Source: CG2-30-36-16 sp964372115 | GTDB taxonomy: Bacteria; Bacteroidota; Ignavibacteria; Ignavibacteriales; Ignavibacteriaceae | Assembly (NCBI GenBank): GCA_964372115.1 | Contig: CAYJPN010000002.1 | Coordinates: 124,001 to 188,000 of the forward strand | Direction of reading: 5' to 3' | Length of the DNA stretch: 64,000 nt | Part shown: positions 54,450 to 62,221 of the stretch, one piece after another | How the letters are laid out: each line of letters begins with the position of its first letter | How positions within the stretch are numbered: position 1 is the stretch's first letter | Translations under genes and position numbers: made by a program | Notes under the pieces: model-generated | The model's database searches: none | Told to the model about the DNA's origin: nothing | Seen by the model: the letters and a program-made list of their open reading frames with translations, nothing else

Positions 54450-55469
54450 GTGGAAAAGATTTTAGTAATACAAACAGCATTCATCGGTGATGCGCTTTTA
54501 ACACTTCCAATGCTGCAGAAGTTAAAAGAAATGTATCCTGGCTGTTATATTGATGTGTTGTGTATCCCCGTCGCAGCGGAAATATTCAAAGCGTCGCCAG
54601 CCGCCGATGATGTTATTGTAATGGATAAAAGGGGCAAACATAAATCGATTTTTAAACTGCTAAAATTTATAAAGGGTATTAAAGAAAATAATTATACTAA
54701 AATATTTTCACCCCACCGTTCATTCCGTTCAGCTTTTATTGTTATGCAAAGCCGAGTAAGAGAAACTTATGGATTTGATAATAGTAGTTTGTTTCATATT
54801 TACAAATACATTATTCCTTACAAACAAAAAATTCATGAAGTAGAAAGAAATTTGGATTTGATCGGTTATAGTTATGACGAATCATCCTGGCGGGTGAGAC
54901 CTGAATTAGACATTTCTGATGAGACCAAAAATAAAATAAAAAAATATCTAAGTTCAGAAAACATCACAAATAAAACTGCCGCAGTAGCGCCCGGGACGGT
55001 ATGGGAAACAAAAAAATATCCACCGGAATATTTCGCGGAACTAATTATTCATTTAGAAAATAAGGGTTATACCGTATTACTTTTAGGAAGCCAAAACGAT
55101 AAGGAATTATGCGGTCAAATCGCTCAAAAATCGGGTGGCGCAGCAAAAGTAACAGCAGGTATGTTTGGCATAACCGAATCGGTGGAGCTCTTAAAAAATT
55201 GTGATCTATTAATTTCCAATGACAGTGCCCCCACTCATTTTGCAATGGCAGCCGGTACAAAAACGCTTACTATATATTGTTCTACAACACCATCAATCGG
55301 CTTTTATCCATACACAAATAATAGTAGTTTTATAAGTTATGATGAACTTGATTGTAAGCCATGCGGCATTCATGGTTACAATGCATGTCCGATTAATACA
55401 TTTGCCTGCGCGTACAAATTACTACCGGCAAACGTAATAAAAAAAATTGATCTTCTTTTAACAGTTTAG
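54450..55469 (+). CDS. glycosyltransferase family 9 (heptosyltransferase-like)
   Basis: GT-B fold ADP-heptose:LPS transferase family. KILVIQTAFIGDALLTLPMLQKL at the N-terminus, AVAPGTVWETKKYPPEYFAELI in the middle and LLISNDSAPTHFAMAAGTKTLTIYCST near the C-terminus are the family blocks. It would build the LPS inner core on the cytoplasmic face. The frame is open to ATGs at 54411 and 54432 inside the acyltransferase gene. I prefer the GTG at 54450, which follows the upstream stop and places the first strand at the N-terminus, but the ATG at 54432 is possible. Confidence 0.88.
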   Translation: MEKILVIQTAFIGDALLTLPMLQKLKEMYPGCYIDVLCIPVAAEIFKASPAADDVIVMDKRGKHKSIFKLLKFIKGIKENNYTKIFSPHRSFRSAFIVMQSRVRETYGFDNSSLFHIYKYIIPYKQKIHEVERNLDLIGYSYDESSWRVRPELDISDETKNKIKKYLSSENITNKTAAVAPGTVWETKKYPPEYFAELIIHLENKGYTVLLLGSQNDKELCGQIAQKSGGAAKVTAGMFGITESVELLKNCDLLISNDSAPTHFAMAAGTKTLTIYCSTTPSIGFYPYTNNSSFISYDELDCKPCGIHGYNACPINTFACAYKLLPANVIKKIDLLLTV

Positions 55470-55475
55470 GTTTGA

Positions 55476-56099
55476 ATGGCGGAAATATTTAAAATTGAAG
55501 ATAACTGCGACAAGGCAGTTATAAATACTAAAAAACTTTTTTATGAAGGTAAGATTTTTATATATCCGACCGATACACTATACGGATTTGGTGCAAATCC
55601 ATTTAATGAAGAATCGGTAGAGAGAATATCAAAAATTAAACATCGCGACGGCAGGAAAAATAATATTTTGCTTATCGGCAATATGGAATTATTAATGAAC
55701 TATGTTGAAATTGATAATGAGCATCATCTTGATTTTTTAAATGAATTATGGCCAAATCAGGTGTCGGTAGTATTAAGATTAAATAACAAAACGGCGGCAA
55801 TATTAAATCAGGAAACCGCAGCTTTCAGAATTCCCAGTCACAGGTTTTGTTTAAAGGTGCTCGATGCTATTCGAATGCCGCTTATATCTACCAGTGTAAA
55901 TAAAAGCGGGCAACCGCCATATGTTGACCCGAGCCAGATTATTGAAGACTATAATGATGATGTTGACGCTGTATTTTTTAGTGCTAAACAACTTAACAAT
56001 TTCGCATCTACTTTAGTTGATTTATCTGCAATCGAACCGAAAATTATTAGAGAAGGAAAATTTCAAATTAGAGAGTTAATAAAAAAGTATTTTAGTTGA
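55476..56099 (+). CDS. L-threonylcarbamoyladenylate synthase (Sua5/YciO/YrdC family)
   Basis: Makes threonylcarbamoyl-AMP from threonine, bicarbonate and ATP for the t6A modification of tRNA. The 207-residue protein has the YrdC fold with IYPTDTLYGFGANPF, KHRDGRKN, LWPNQVSVVL, FRIPSHRFCLKVL and STSVNKSGQPPYVDP. It lacks the C-terminal Sua5 domain, so it is the short TsaC-like form. It lies 6 bp after the GT9 gene and 6 bp before the GT39-TPR gene. Confidence 0.9.
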   Translation: MAEIFKIEDNCDKAVINTKKLFYEGKIFIYPTDTLYGFGANPFNEESVERISKIKHRDGRKNNILLIGNMELLMNYVEIDNEHHLDFLNELWPNQVSVVLRLNNKTAAILNQETAAFRIPSHRFCLKVLDAIRMPLISTSVNKSGQPPYVDPSQIIEDYNDDVDAVFFSAKQLNNFASTLVDLSAIEPKIIREGKFQIRELIKKYFS

Positions 56100-56105
56100 A
56101 GCTCA

Positions 56106-58028
56106 ATGAAAAAAACAAAAAATAAAAAAAATATTCAACAGCCAGCGGAAATTCCGGAAGAATACTTTTTAAAATTGTGTGGTGAAAAATATTCCCGCAA
56201 CGAATTATTCTTTGTTAGTATAATTGTTCTCGTCGGGCTTATTCTCCGCATAATTTATTTTTTTGAAACAAAAGGCACTCCGTTTTTTACAAATCTTTAT
56301 TCCGATTCGAAAGTTTATTTTGAATGGGCATCAGCAATAACTGCTGCGGGTAATTGGGTTGGCAACGAAGTTTATTTTATGTCGCCTATTTATCCTTACT
56401 TTTTAGCGCTCGCTCAAACAATAAGCAGTAACAGTATTACATTGGTTAGATTAATTCAAGTTGTTGTAAGCGGCTTAAACATCTGGATCATATACCTGAT
56501 AGCGAGAAATTTGTTTTCGCAAAAAACCGGTTACGCGGCGTCGATTATAGCTTCAGTTTATTCCATTTTTATTTTTTATTCTGGAGCAATTTTATCCGAA
56601 ACCTTTCAAACCTTTGTAGTCTCTCTTCTAATATTACTTTTAGTAAACGTTGCGGTTTTTGAAAATAAAAACCATCCTGAAAAAATTAGAGACAGATGGT
56701 TAGTTATAGGATTGCTTCTTGGCATATCGGCGCTTTTCCGTGCAAATATTTTGATTTTCTTTTTCGGCGCATCTGGCTGGATTATTTTGCACTACAATAG
56801 TGTTAAATTAAAAGCTATTGTTAAACCCGCATTAACTTATTTTGTTTTGGGTGCAGCCTTACCGGTGCTTGTAGTTAGCGCGAGAAATTATATCGTTTCA
56901 GGTGAATTTGTTTTACTTACCTCAAACGGCGGAATAAATTTTTATATAGGCAATAACAGCGATGCCCCGGGAGTTTTTAAAACACCCAAAAATTTCGATT
57001 TTTTTAGTGATATGTCGGGAAAGGATTATGCTGAAAAAACGAGCGGTGTAAAGCTGACATCATCACAAGCATCGTCATACTGGTATAAACAGGGTTTTGA
57101 TTACATTAGTTCGCATACCGGGGACGCTTTTGTTTTAACAATAAAAAAAATATTACTCTTTTTTGACGGCTCTGAAAATCCGCAATCGACTATAATGGAT
57201 TTAAAATTTTTTGCAGCAAATTATAGCGGTCTGTTACGGCTTCCTCTGCCGGGCTTTGATTTTATTATTATGCTTGCCCTTGCCGGTTTTATCTTAACAT
57301 GGAAAGAGCGAAAAAAATTTAGTCTGCTTTATATCTTTATTTTTCTTTATGTTATTTCGGTTATTATTTTCTTTGTTGTTGGCAGATTCAGAGTAGCAAT
57401 TGCTCCGCTTTTCATAGTTTTTGCCGGCGCCGCAATTATCCATGGGTACAGTTTAATTAAGTCAGGAAATTTAAAACCAATAATTTTAGCAGTTGGAGCT
57501 GTGGCATTGTTTGTTGCAATAGAGTCTCTCGCTGCGCCAAAATTTAACTACACTTATGCTGATGGTTATATCAATCTTGGTAATACCGCTTTCGAAAATA
57601 AAGAGTATAACAAAGCATTGATGTATTATAATAAATCGCTTCATAGCGAAAATTCCTATTTGGGGCATGTTCTTATTGGCAATACATTTGCTGTAAAAGG
57701 AGAATATCAGGCGGCTGAAAATGCATATAAAGATGCGATAAAACTAAACAATTTTAACGAGTTGTCTTATTTTAACCTCGGTTTAATGTACTCTCAAACA
57801 AATCAGTTAGAAAAAGCTATAAATCAATTTAATAAAGTAATTGAAATTAACCCGCATTTTTCGGATGCGTACAGGAACCTTGCGATTGCATTGTATATGA
57901 AACAAGAATACACTGCGGCACTAGAATATTTTGAAAAATATTTACCGATGGTAAAAAGTGAAAGTTTGCGAAAATCGGTTGAAGGGGATATTGAAAATAT
58001 TAAAGCACTTATTAAATTAAATAAGTAA
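56106..58028 (+). CDS. GT39-like membrane glycosyltransferase with C-terminal TPR repeats
   Basis: The 640-residue protein joins a GT-C type transferase (about residues 30-470, 10-11 membrane helices; YSDSKVYFEWASAI and MSPIYPYFLALAQTI in the first periplasmic loop) with at least three TPR units (about 485-620: YINLGNTAFENKEYNKALMYY, AAENAYKDAIKLNNFNELSYF). GT-C enzymes use polyprenyl-phosphate sugars to glycosylate proteins or lipids outside the cytoplasm; the TPR part may hold the acceptor. The DPM1-like gene at 29.2 kb could supply the donor. Confidence 0.85.
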   Translation: MKKTKNKKNIQQPAEIPEEYFLKLCGEKYSRNELFFVSIIVLVGLILRIIYFFETKGTPFFTNLYSDSKVYFEWASAITAAGNWVGNEVYFMSPIYPYFLALAQTISSNSITLVRLIQVVVSGLNIWIIYLIARNLFSQKTGYAASIIASVYSIFIFYSGAILSETFQTFVVSLLILLLVNVAVFENKNHPEKIRDRWLVIGLLLGISALFRANILIFFFGASGWIILHYNSVKLKAIVKPALTYFVLGAALPVLVVSARNYIVSGEFVLLTSNGGINFYIGNNSDAPGVFKTPKNFDFFSDMSGKDYAEKTSGVKLTSSQASSYWYKQGFDYISSHTGDAFVLTIKKILLFFDGSENPQSTIMDLKFFAANYSGLLRLPLPGFDFIIMLALAGFILTWKERKKFSLLYIFIFLYVISVIIFFVVGRFRVAIAPLFIVFAGAAIIHGYSLIKSGNLKPIILAVGAVALFVAIESLAAPKFNYTYADGYINLGNTAFENKEYNKALMYYNKSLHSENSYLGHVLIGNTFAVKGEYQAAENAYKDAIKLNNFNELSYFNLGLMYSQTNQLEKAINQFNKVIEINPHFSDAYRNLAIALYMKQEYTAALEYFEKYLPMVKSESLRKSVEGDIENIKALIKLNK

Positions 58029-58045
58029 ATTAATATAGAAAAAAT

Positions 58046-58053
58046 TATATTTG
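58046..58053 (+). promoter_or_regulatory. TAnnTTTG promoter motif before the M23 peptidase gene
   Basis: TATATTTG ends 23 bases before the ATG at 58076, in the 47-bp gap after the GT39-TPR gene. Confidence 0.5.
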
Positions 58054-58075
58054 GCAAACCGGATGACAAAATAAA

Positions 58076-58912
58076 ATGCAGCTAAAAAAATATTTAAATA
58101 ATTTGAAGGAATTGAAAGGTTATTCAATTCTTATTGTGCCTGATGATACCGGAAGGGATACCAGTACCCACAAATTATCAATGCGGAAAATATATGCTAT
58201 TGTGATAGGTTATACTGTTATTGCTATGCTTCTTGGTTTTGTATTTATGAATGCAACCCCGCTCGGCTTAATGATATTTCCAAAGTATGCAAATTTGTCA
58301 TCTTCTGATTTACAAAAAATTGATACACTTAATGAACGGATGTTCTTCCTTTCAAGAGAACTTGAGAAACTAAAATCTACAAACGAGCGGCTTCGTTATG
58401 CAATAACCCTCGGCGATTCAACACTGCTTGATTCGCTGAAGAAAAAAGATGAAGCGACAAAAAAAAGTGAACTTCCTATGGGAGGGAACTTATTTGCGGT
58501 TATCCGTCATCTTTTTATGCTTGAAAAAAATACACCGGATAATTTGTATTTTTTCCCTCCTGCTACGGGCTTTATCAGCCGCCCGTTTAATCCCGAAAAA
58601 GGGCACATGGGCACCGATTATGTGCTTAAAAGCGGAACACCAGTGTTTGCATCCGCAAACGGGTATGTATTATTTTCAGGGTTTACTACCAACGATGGAT
58701 ATATGATTATGATCTCACACCCGGCAGGATTTGTAACTGTATACAAACATTGTTCGGTACTTATAAAAAAAACGCGTGATGAAGTGATACAGGGGGAAAT
58801 AATAGCTTTAAGCGGAAATAGCGGTGAAATTACAACCGGTCCGCATTTGCATTTTGAAATTTGGAAAGATGGTTTTCCGATTAACCCGGAAAAATGTTTA
58901 TTAAAATATTAA
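58076..58912 (+). CDS. M23 family (LytM-type) metallopeptidase
   Basis: The 278-residue protein has one membrane helix (about 39-58), a coiled coil (about 80-110) and a C-terminal M23 domain in the periplasm. The zinc ligands His177 and Asp181 (HMGTD) and the His-x-His pair 257/259 (PHLHFE) are all present, as is His225, so it should be an active endopeptidase that cuts peptidoglycan cross-links. The bactofilin gene starts 12 bp downstream; such pairs control cell shape in other bacteria. Confidence 0.92.
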   Translation: MQLKKYLNNLKELKGYSILIVPDDTGRDTSTHKLSMRKIYAIVIGYTVIAMLLGFVFMNATPLGLMIFPKYANLSSSDLQKIDTLNERMFFLSRELEKLKSTNERLRYAITLGDSTLLDSLKKKDEATKKSELPMGGNLFAVIRHLFMLEKNTPDNLYFFPPATGFISRPFNPEKGHMGTDYVLKSGTPVFASANGYVLFSGFTTNDGYMIMISHPAGFVTVYKHCSVLIKKTRDEVIQGEIIALSGNSGEITTGPHLHFEIWKDGFPINPEKCLLKY

Positions 58913-58924
58913 TGGAGTAAAAAT

Positions 58925-59314
58925 TTGAAAACAAGACCTAATGACCTTGGCAAAGATGAAGTAACAATAATAAGCGCCGGTGTTTCAATTGAAGGTAAAT
59001 TGAACAGCAACGGTAACGTACGTATTGACGGTGAAGTTAAAGGTGATATCGCCGCCACTGGCAACGTAACTGTTGGAGAGCACGGTGAGGTAAATGGCGA
59101 AATTAGAGCATCAGTAGTAACAATTGGTGGTAAAGTGCTCGGCACAATTCATTCGAAAGAAAAATTGGTTTTAGAATCTAAAGCGCTTTTAAAAGGTGAT
59201 CTCATCACAAAAATTTTGGTAATTGAAGCCGGAGCCAAATTCGAAGGAAACAGCTCAATGGGAGGTGCACTCGAAACACCGAAGATGCCCGGTTTACAAA
59301 TCGAACAAAAATAA
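58925..59314 (+). CDS. bactofilin
   Basis: The 129-residue cytoskeletal protein has the central DUF583 beta-helix with its repeated hydrophobic/glycine pattern: GVSIEGKLNSNGNVRIDGEVKGDI, VTVGEHGEVNGEIRA, VVTIGGKVLGTI. Bactofilins polymerise without nucleotide and localise cell-wall enzymes at the membrane. The start is TTG with GGAG eight bases upstream; no ATG is available. It lies 12 bp after the M23 peptidase and directly abuts atpZ. Confidence 0.92.
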   Translation: MKTRPNDLGKDEVTIISAGVSIEGKLNSNGNVRIDGEVKGDIAATGNVTVGEHGEVNGEIRASVVTIGGKVLGTIHSKEKLVLESKALLKGDLITKILVIEAGAKFEGNSSMGGALETPKMPGLQIEQK

Positions 59315-59545
59315 ATGAAAAAACACGACAACGATACCGAACAAAATAAAGTTTTACATGAAGTAACTCCATATCTCGGTCTCGGGCTGCAATTGGCAAT
59401 TACCATAACTGCCATGTCTTTGCTTGGAGTATGGCTTGATGGAAAATTTAATATGAGCCCAATTTTAACAATTACGTTTTCATTTTTCGGCATTTTTGCC
59501 GGGATGTACAATTTTATAAAATCGGTAACAAAGTCAGAAAAATGA
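59315..59545 (+). CDS. atpZ: AtpZ/AtpI family ATP synthase assembly protein
   Basis: The 76-residue protein has two membrane helices (LGLGLQLAITITAMSLLGVWL and ILTITFSFFGIFAGMYNFI), the AtpZ pattern with GVWLDGKF between them. AtpZ proteins precede ATP synthase genes and are thought to help c-ring assembly or Mg uptake. It abuts the bactofilin gene with no gap and overlaps the next gene by 4 bp. Confidence 0.8.
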   Translation: MKKHDNDTEQNKVLHEVTPYLGLGLQLAITITAMSLLGVWLDGKFNMSPILTITFSFFGIFAGMYNFIKSVTKSEK

Positions 59546-59919
59546 CAATAGAAAACAAAATGTTATATTTTGTAGTATTTCTTGTTCTTTTCTCAATTTT
59601 TCTCGGCTGGGTTGGAGTTTTTGCAGGATATTTTTCATCAGCGAGTTTACTTGCTGCAACTGCTGGCGGAATTATTACTACTATTAATTTTGTGTTTGGT
59701 TTATTTTCTATAAATAGCGGGTTAAAACGATCACACCAGCTATTTATGGCTCTTTTTTTTGGCGGGATGATTTTGCGTTTGGCTATGCTTTTAGCCGCGG
59801 TAATAATTTCATTGACCATTTTGGAATTAAAACAGAATAGTTTTATATTTTCTATCTTCATTTTTTATATTTTGTACTTAATTACGGAAGTAGTACATCT
59901 AATTTTCAAAAGACATTAA
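59542..59919 (+). CDS. AtpI-like ATP synthase subunit I protein
   Basis: The 125-residue protein has four membrane helices (residues 8-26, 31-54, 64-90, 97-118) and fits the ATP-synt_I family, whose members assist c-ring assembly. The position between atpZ and atpB supports this more than sequence does, since the family is poorly conserved. It overlaps atpZ by 4 bp and ends six bases before atpB. Confidence 0.7.
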   Translation: MTIENKMLYFVVFLVLFSIFLGWVGVFAGYFSSASLLAATAGGIITTINFVFGLFSINSGLKRSHQLFMALFFGGMILRLAMLLAAVIISLTILELKQNSFIFSIFIFYILYLITEVVHLIFKRH

Positions 59920-59925
59920 ATTTTT

Positions 59926-60774
59926 ATGCCTTTGAACAGCATTACAGATACATTAGCAATTGCAGATACCTTAGCCCATGTCAAAAAATCAGACAGTGGC
60001 TGGATTATGCACCACATTATGGATTCACGAATTGTAGAACTCCCTATAATAGGCGAGGTACATTTTCCGCAGTTCCCAATTGTTTTCGGTATCGATTTAA
60101 CTCCTACAAAGCACGTAGTGTTTATGTGGCTTGCTGCGTTACTTGTATTTTTTGTTTTTAGCCTCGTTGCTTCAAAATATAAAAAATCGATAGTTCCCAA
60201 AGGAATTGCCAATTTTTTTGAGGTTTTTGTTGTTTTTGTAAAAGATGAAATTGCAAAACCTACAATCGGGCGCGGGTTCGAAAAATTTCTTCCATACCTG
60301 CTCACGATTTTCTTTTTTATTCTCTTTGGCAATTTTTTAGGACTTGTGCCTTACGCCTCTACATTTACAAGCAACCTTGCTGTTACAGCTACTCTGGCAG
60401 TAATTACATTCATTGTAACGCAGGTTGGCGGTATGGTACATAATGGAGTTTGGGGATACGTGAAAGGCTTAATGCCGCATGGTATTCCATGGTGGATGAT
60501 GCCGATAATGATTCCTGTAGAATTCCTCGGTTTATTTACAAAACCGTTTGCTTTGTCTATACGTCTTTTTGCAAATATGTTAGCGGGTCATACGGTTATA
60601 TTGGCATTAATTGGCCTCATATTTTTCATGGGCACCTATTTTGTCGCTCCGCTTTCCGTAGGATTTGCGTTGTTCATTTATTTGCTCGAAATTCTTGTAG
60701 CACTTATACAAGCTTATATTTTTACAATGCTGTCAGCTCTGTTTATAGGCATGGCAGTTCATCAAGAACATTAA
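59926..60774 (+). CDS. atpB: F0F1 ATP synthase subunit a
   Basis: Inner-membrane stator subunit that carries the two half-channels for ions. The 282-residue protein has a long N-terminal extension, common in Bacteroidetes and Chlorobi, with repeated LADTLA-like and HHIMDS sequence. The membrane part follows, with FLGLVPYASTFT, the essential Arg213 in ALSIRLFANMLAGH, and the last helix LVALIQAYIFTMLSALFIG. All essential positions are present. Confidence 0.95.
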   Translation: MPLNSITDTLAIADTLAHVKKSDSGWIMHHIMDSRIVELPIIGEVHFPQFPIVFGIDLTPTKHVVFMWLAALLVFFVFSLVASKYKKSIVPKGIANFFEVFVVFVKDEIAKPTIGRGFEKFLPYLLTIFFFILFGNFLGLVPYASTFTSNLAVTATLAVITFIVTQVGGMVHNGVWGYVKGLMPHGIPWWMMPIMIPVEFLGLFTKPFALSIRLFANMLAGHTVILALIGLIFFMGTYFVAPLSVGFALFIYLLEILVALIQAYIFTMLSALFIGMAVHQEH

Positions 60775-60814
60775 TTATAATAATTAAACTAATAACAATA
60801 AGTAAGGAGATATA

Positions 60815-61033
60815 ATGGATTTTGCTTGGTTAGCAGCTGGTATTGGCGCCGGTTTAACAGTTATCGGCGGTGGTCTTGGTATCGGTAAACTTGCAGCCGC
60901 AGCTATGGAAGCTAGTGGAAGACAGCCCGAGGCTGCCGGTCCTATCAGAACTTCTATGATTATTGCTGCAGCACTTATAGAAGGTATGTCCTTTTTTGGA
61001 CTCGTAATTTGTATTCTTTTGGCAGTTAAATAA
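60815..61033 (+). CDS. atpE: F0F1 ATP synthase subunit c
   Basis: The 72-residue hairpin of two membrane helices with the polar loop GRQPEA. The ion-binding carboxylate is Glu56 in AALIEGMSFF. The sodium-type signature is not there: Lys25 (GIGKLA) stands where sodium-binding rings have Gln, and Gly follows the Glu where they have Ser. So protons are the likely coupling ion. AAGGAGAT lies eight bases before the ATG, the strongest ribosome binding site in the operon, as expected for a multicopy subunit. Confidence 0.96.
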   Translation: MDFAWLAAGIGAGLTVIGGGLGIGKLAAAAMEASGRQPEAAGPIRTSMIIAAALIEGMSFFGLVICILLAVK

Positions 61034-61095
61034 AATTTTAACACTTGTGGAGTTTTTACAACTCCATATTATTTTTCACGAATAGGAAGTTATTC

Positions 61096-61641
61096 ATGTT
61101 TGCTGATATGATTTTTGGTTTACTTGCGTTATCGACGAATGAAGGCGGCGGTACTCTGCTTGATGTAAACCCTGGTCTTATCGTATGGACAGTAATTACC
61201 TTTGTTCTATTACTTTTGGTTTTAAGAAAGGTTGCCTGGAAACCTATTCTATCTGCACTCGATCAGCGCGAAAACGCTATTAGAGAGTCGTTAGAAAAAG
61301 CTGAAAAAGCTAAAGATGAGGCTAATCTGATGCTTAAGCAGAATGAAGCCAATCTGCAAAAAGCAGAGGAAGAATCGCAAAAAATTATAGAACAAAGCCG
61401 TCAATACGCTGAGAAATTAAAAGCACAAATGCTTCAGGACAGCAAAGCGCAGGCACAAAAAATAGTTGATGATGCCGCAGCTGAAATTGATAGAAGAAAA
61501 GATGCTGCATTTGATGAATTAAAAACACAAGTTGCCGAAATTGCTATTAACGCTGCTGAAAAAATTCTAAAAGAAAATATTAGTTCGGAAGCAAATAAAA
61601 AGCTTGTAAATAATTACATAAGCGAGCTAACTAAGAACTAA
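61096..61641 (+). CDS. atpF: F0F1 ATP synthase subunit b
   Basis: About 181 residues: one membrane helix (VNPGLIVWTVITFVLLLLVLRKVAW) and a long charged helix (about residues 55-150) that forms the peripheral stalk, and a C-terminal part that contacts delta. I chose the ATG at 61096, preceded by AGGAAG; a frame open from 61045 would add a poor N-terminus. It ends two bases before atpH. Confidence 0.94.
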   Translation: MFADMIFGLLALSTNEGGGTLLDVNPGLIVWTVITFVLLLLVLRKVAWKPILSALDQRENAIRESLEKAEKAKDEANLMLKQNEANLQKAEEESQKIIEQSRQYAEKLKAQMLQDSKAQAQKIVDDAAAEIDRRKDAAFDELKTQVAEIAINAAEKILKENISSEANKKLVNNYISELTKN

Positions 61642-61643
61642 TA

Positions 61644-62198
61644 ATGGCAGAACAAAAAGTTTCAATAAGGTATGCGCAAGCTTTGCTCGATTCTGCAATG
61701 GAAAAAAACAATATTGAACCGGTTTTTTCCGATGTAGGGTTAGTTTTGTCATCAATAAATCAGAGTAGTGAACTTCGGCGGGTTTTAGAAAACCCCGTAA
61801 TTAAATCCGAAACAAAAATTTCAATTTTAAATGAAATTTATAGAGGAAAAATTACAGAAGAAACTGCCGAGTTTTTAAAATTTATTGTCGACAAAAAAAG
61901 AGAAGATCTTATGCCGAGCATTATGGAAAAGTTCATTCAAATTTATAATGAGCATTTTGGACTTGCTGATGCAGAGGTACGAACTGCTTTTAATTTTTCA
62001 GAAGAGCAGAAGCAGGGATTAAAAACAAAACTTGAAAATATTATAAAGAAAAAAATTAAGATTAACTTCCAAATTGATCCGCACGTAATTGGCGGGTTTG
62101 TTGCACGTGTTGATGATACTGTTTTTGATGCATCGGTTAAGCATCAATTAGAATTATTGAAAAAACAATTTATCGAAGGCGGAGCTTCGTTAAATTAA
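61644..62198 (+). CDS. atpH: F0F1 ATP synthase subunit delta
   Basis: The 184-residue stalk protein starts with ISIRYAQALLDSA-like sequence (VSIRYAQALLDSAMEK) and ends with the C-terminal domain holding VIGGFVARVDDTVFDASVKHQLELLKKQF, the conserved family block. It links the b-dimer to the alpha subunits. It starts two bases after atpF and ends 23 bp before atpA. Confidence 0.94.
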   Translation: MAEQKVSIRYAQALLDSAMEKNNIEPVFSDVGLVLSSINQSSELRRVLENPVIKSETKISILNEIYRGKITEETAEFLKFIVDKKREDLMPSIMEKFIQIYNEHFGLADAEVRTAFNFSEEQKQGLKTKLENIIKKKIKINFQIDPHVIGGFVARVDDTVFDASVKHQLELLKKQFIEGGASLN

Positions 62199-62221
62199 TA
62201 GGAATTATGAAGGAATAAAAA

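Noticed and set aside
60815..61033. Sodium-dependent ATP synthase c ring
   Set aside because: Gln at the first sodium ligand is Lys25 and the residue after Glu56 is Gly rather than Ser, so the sodium signature is missing.
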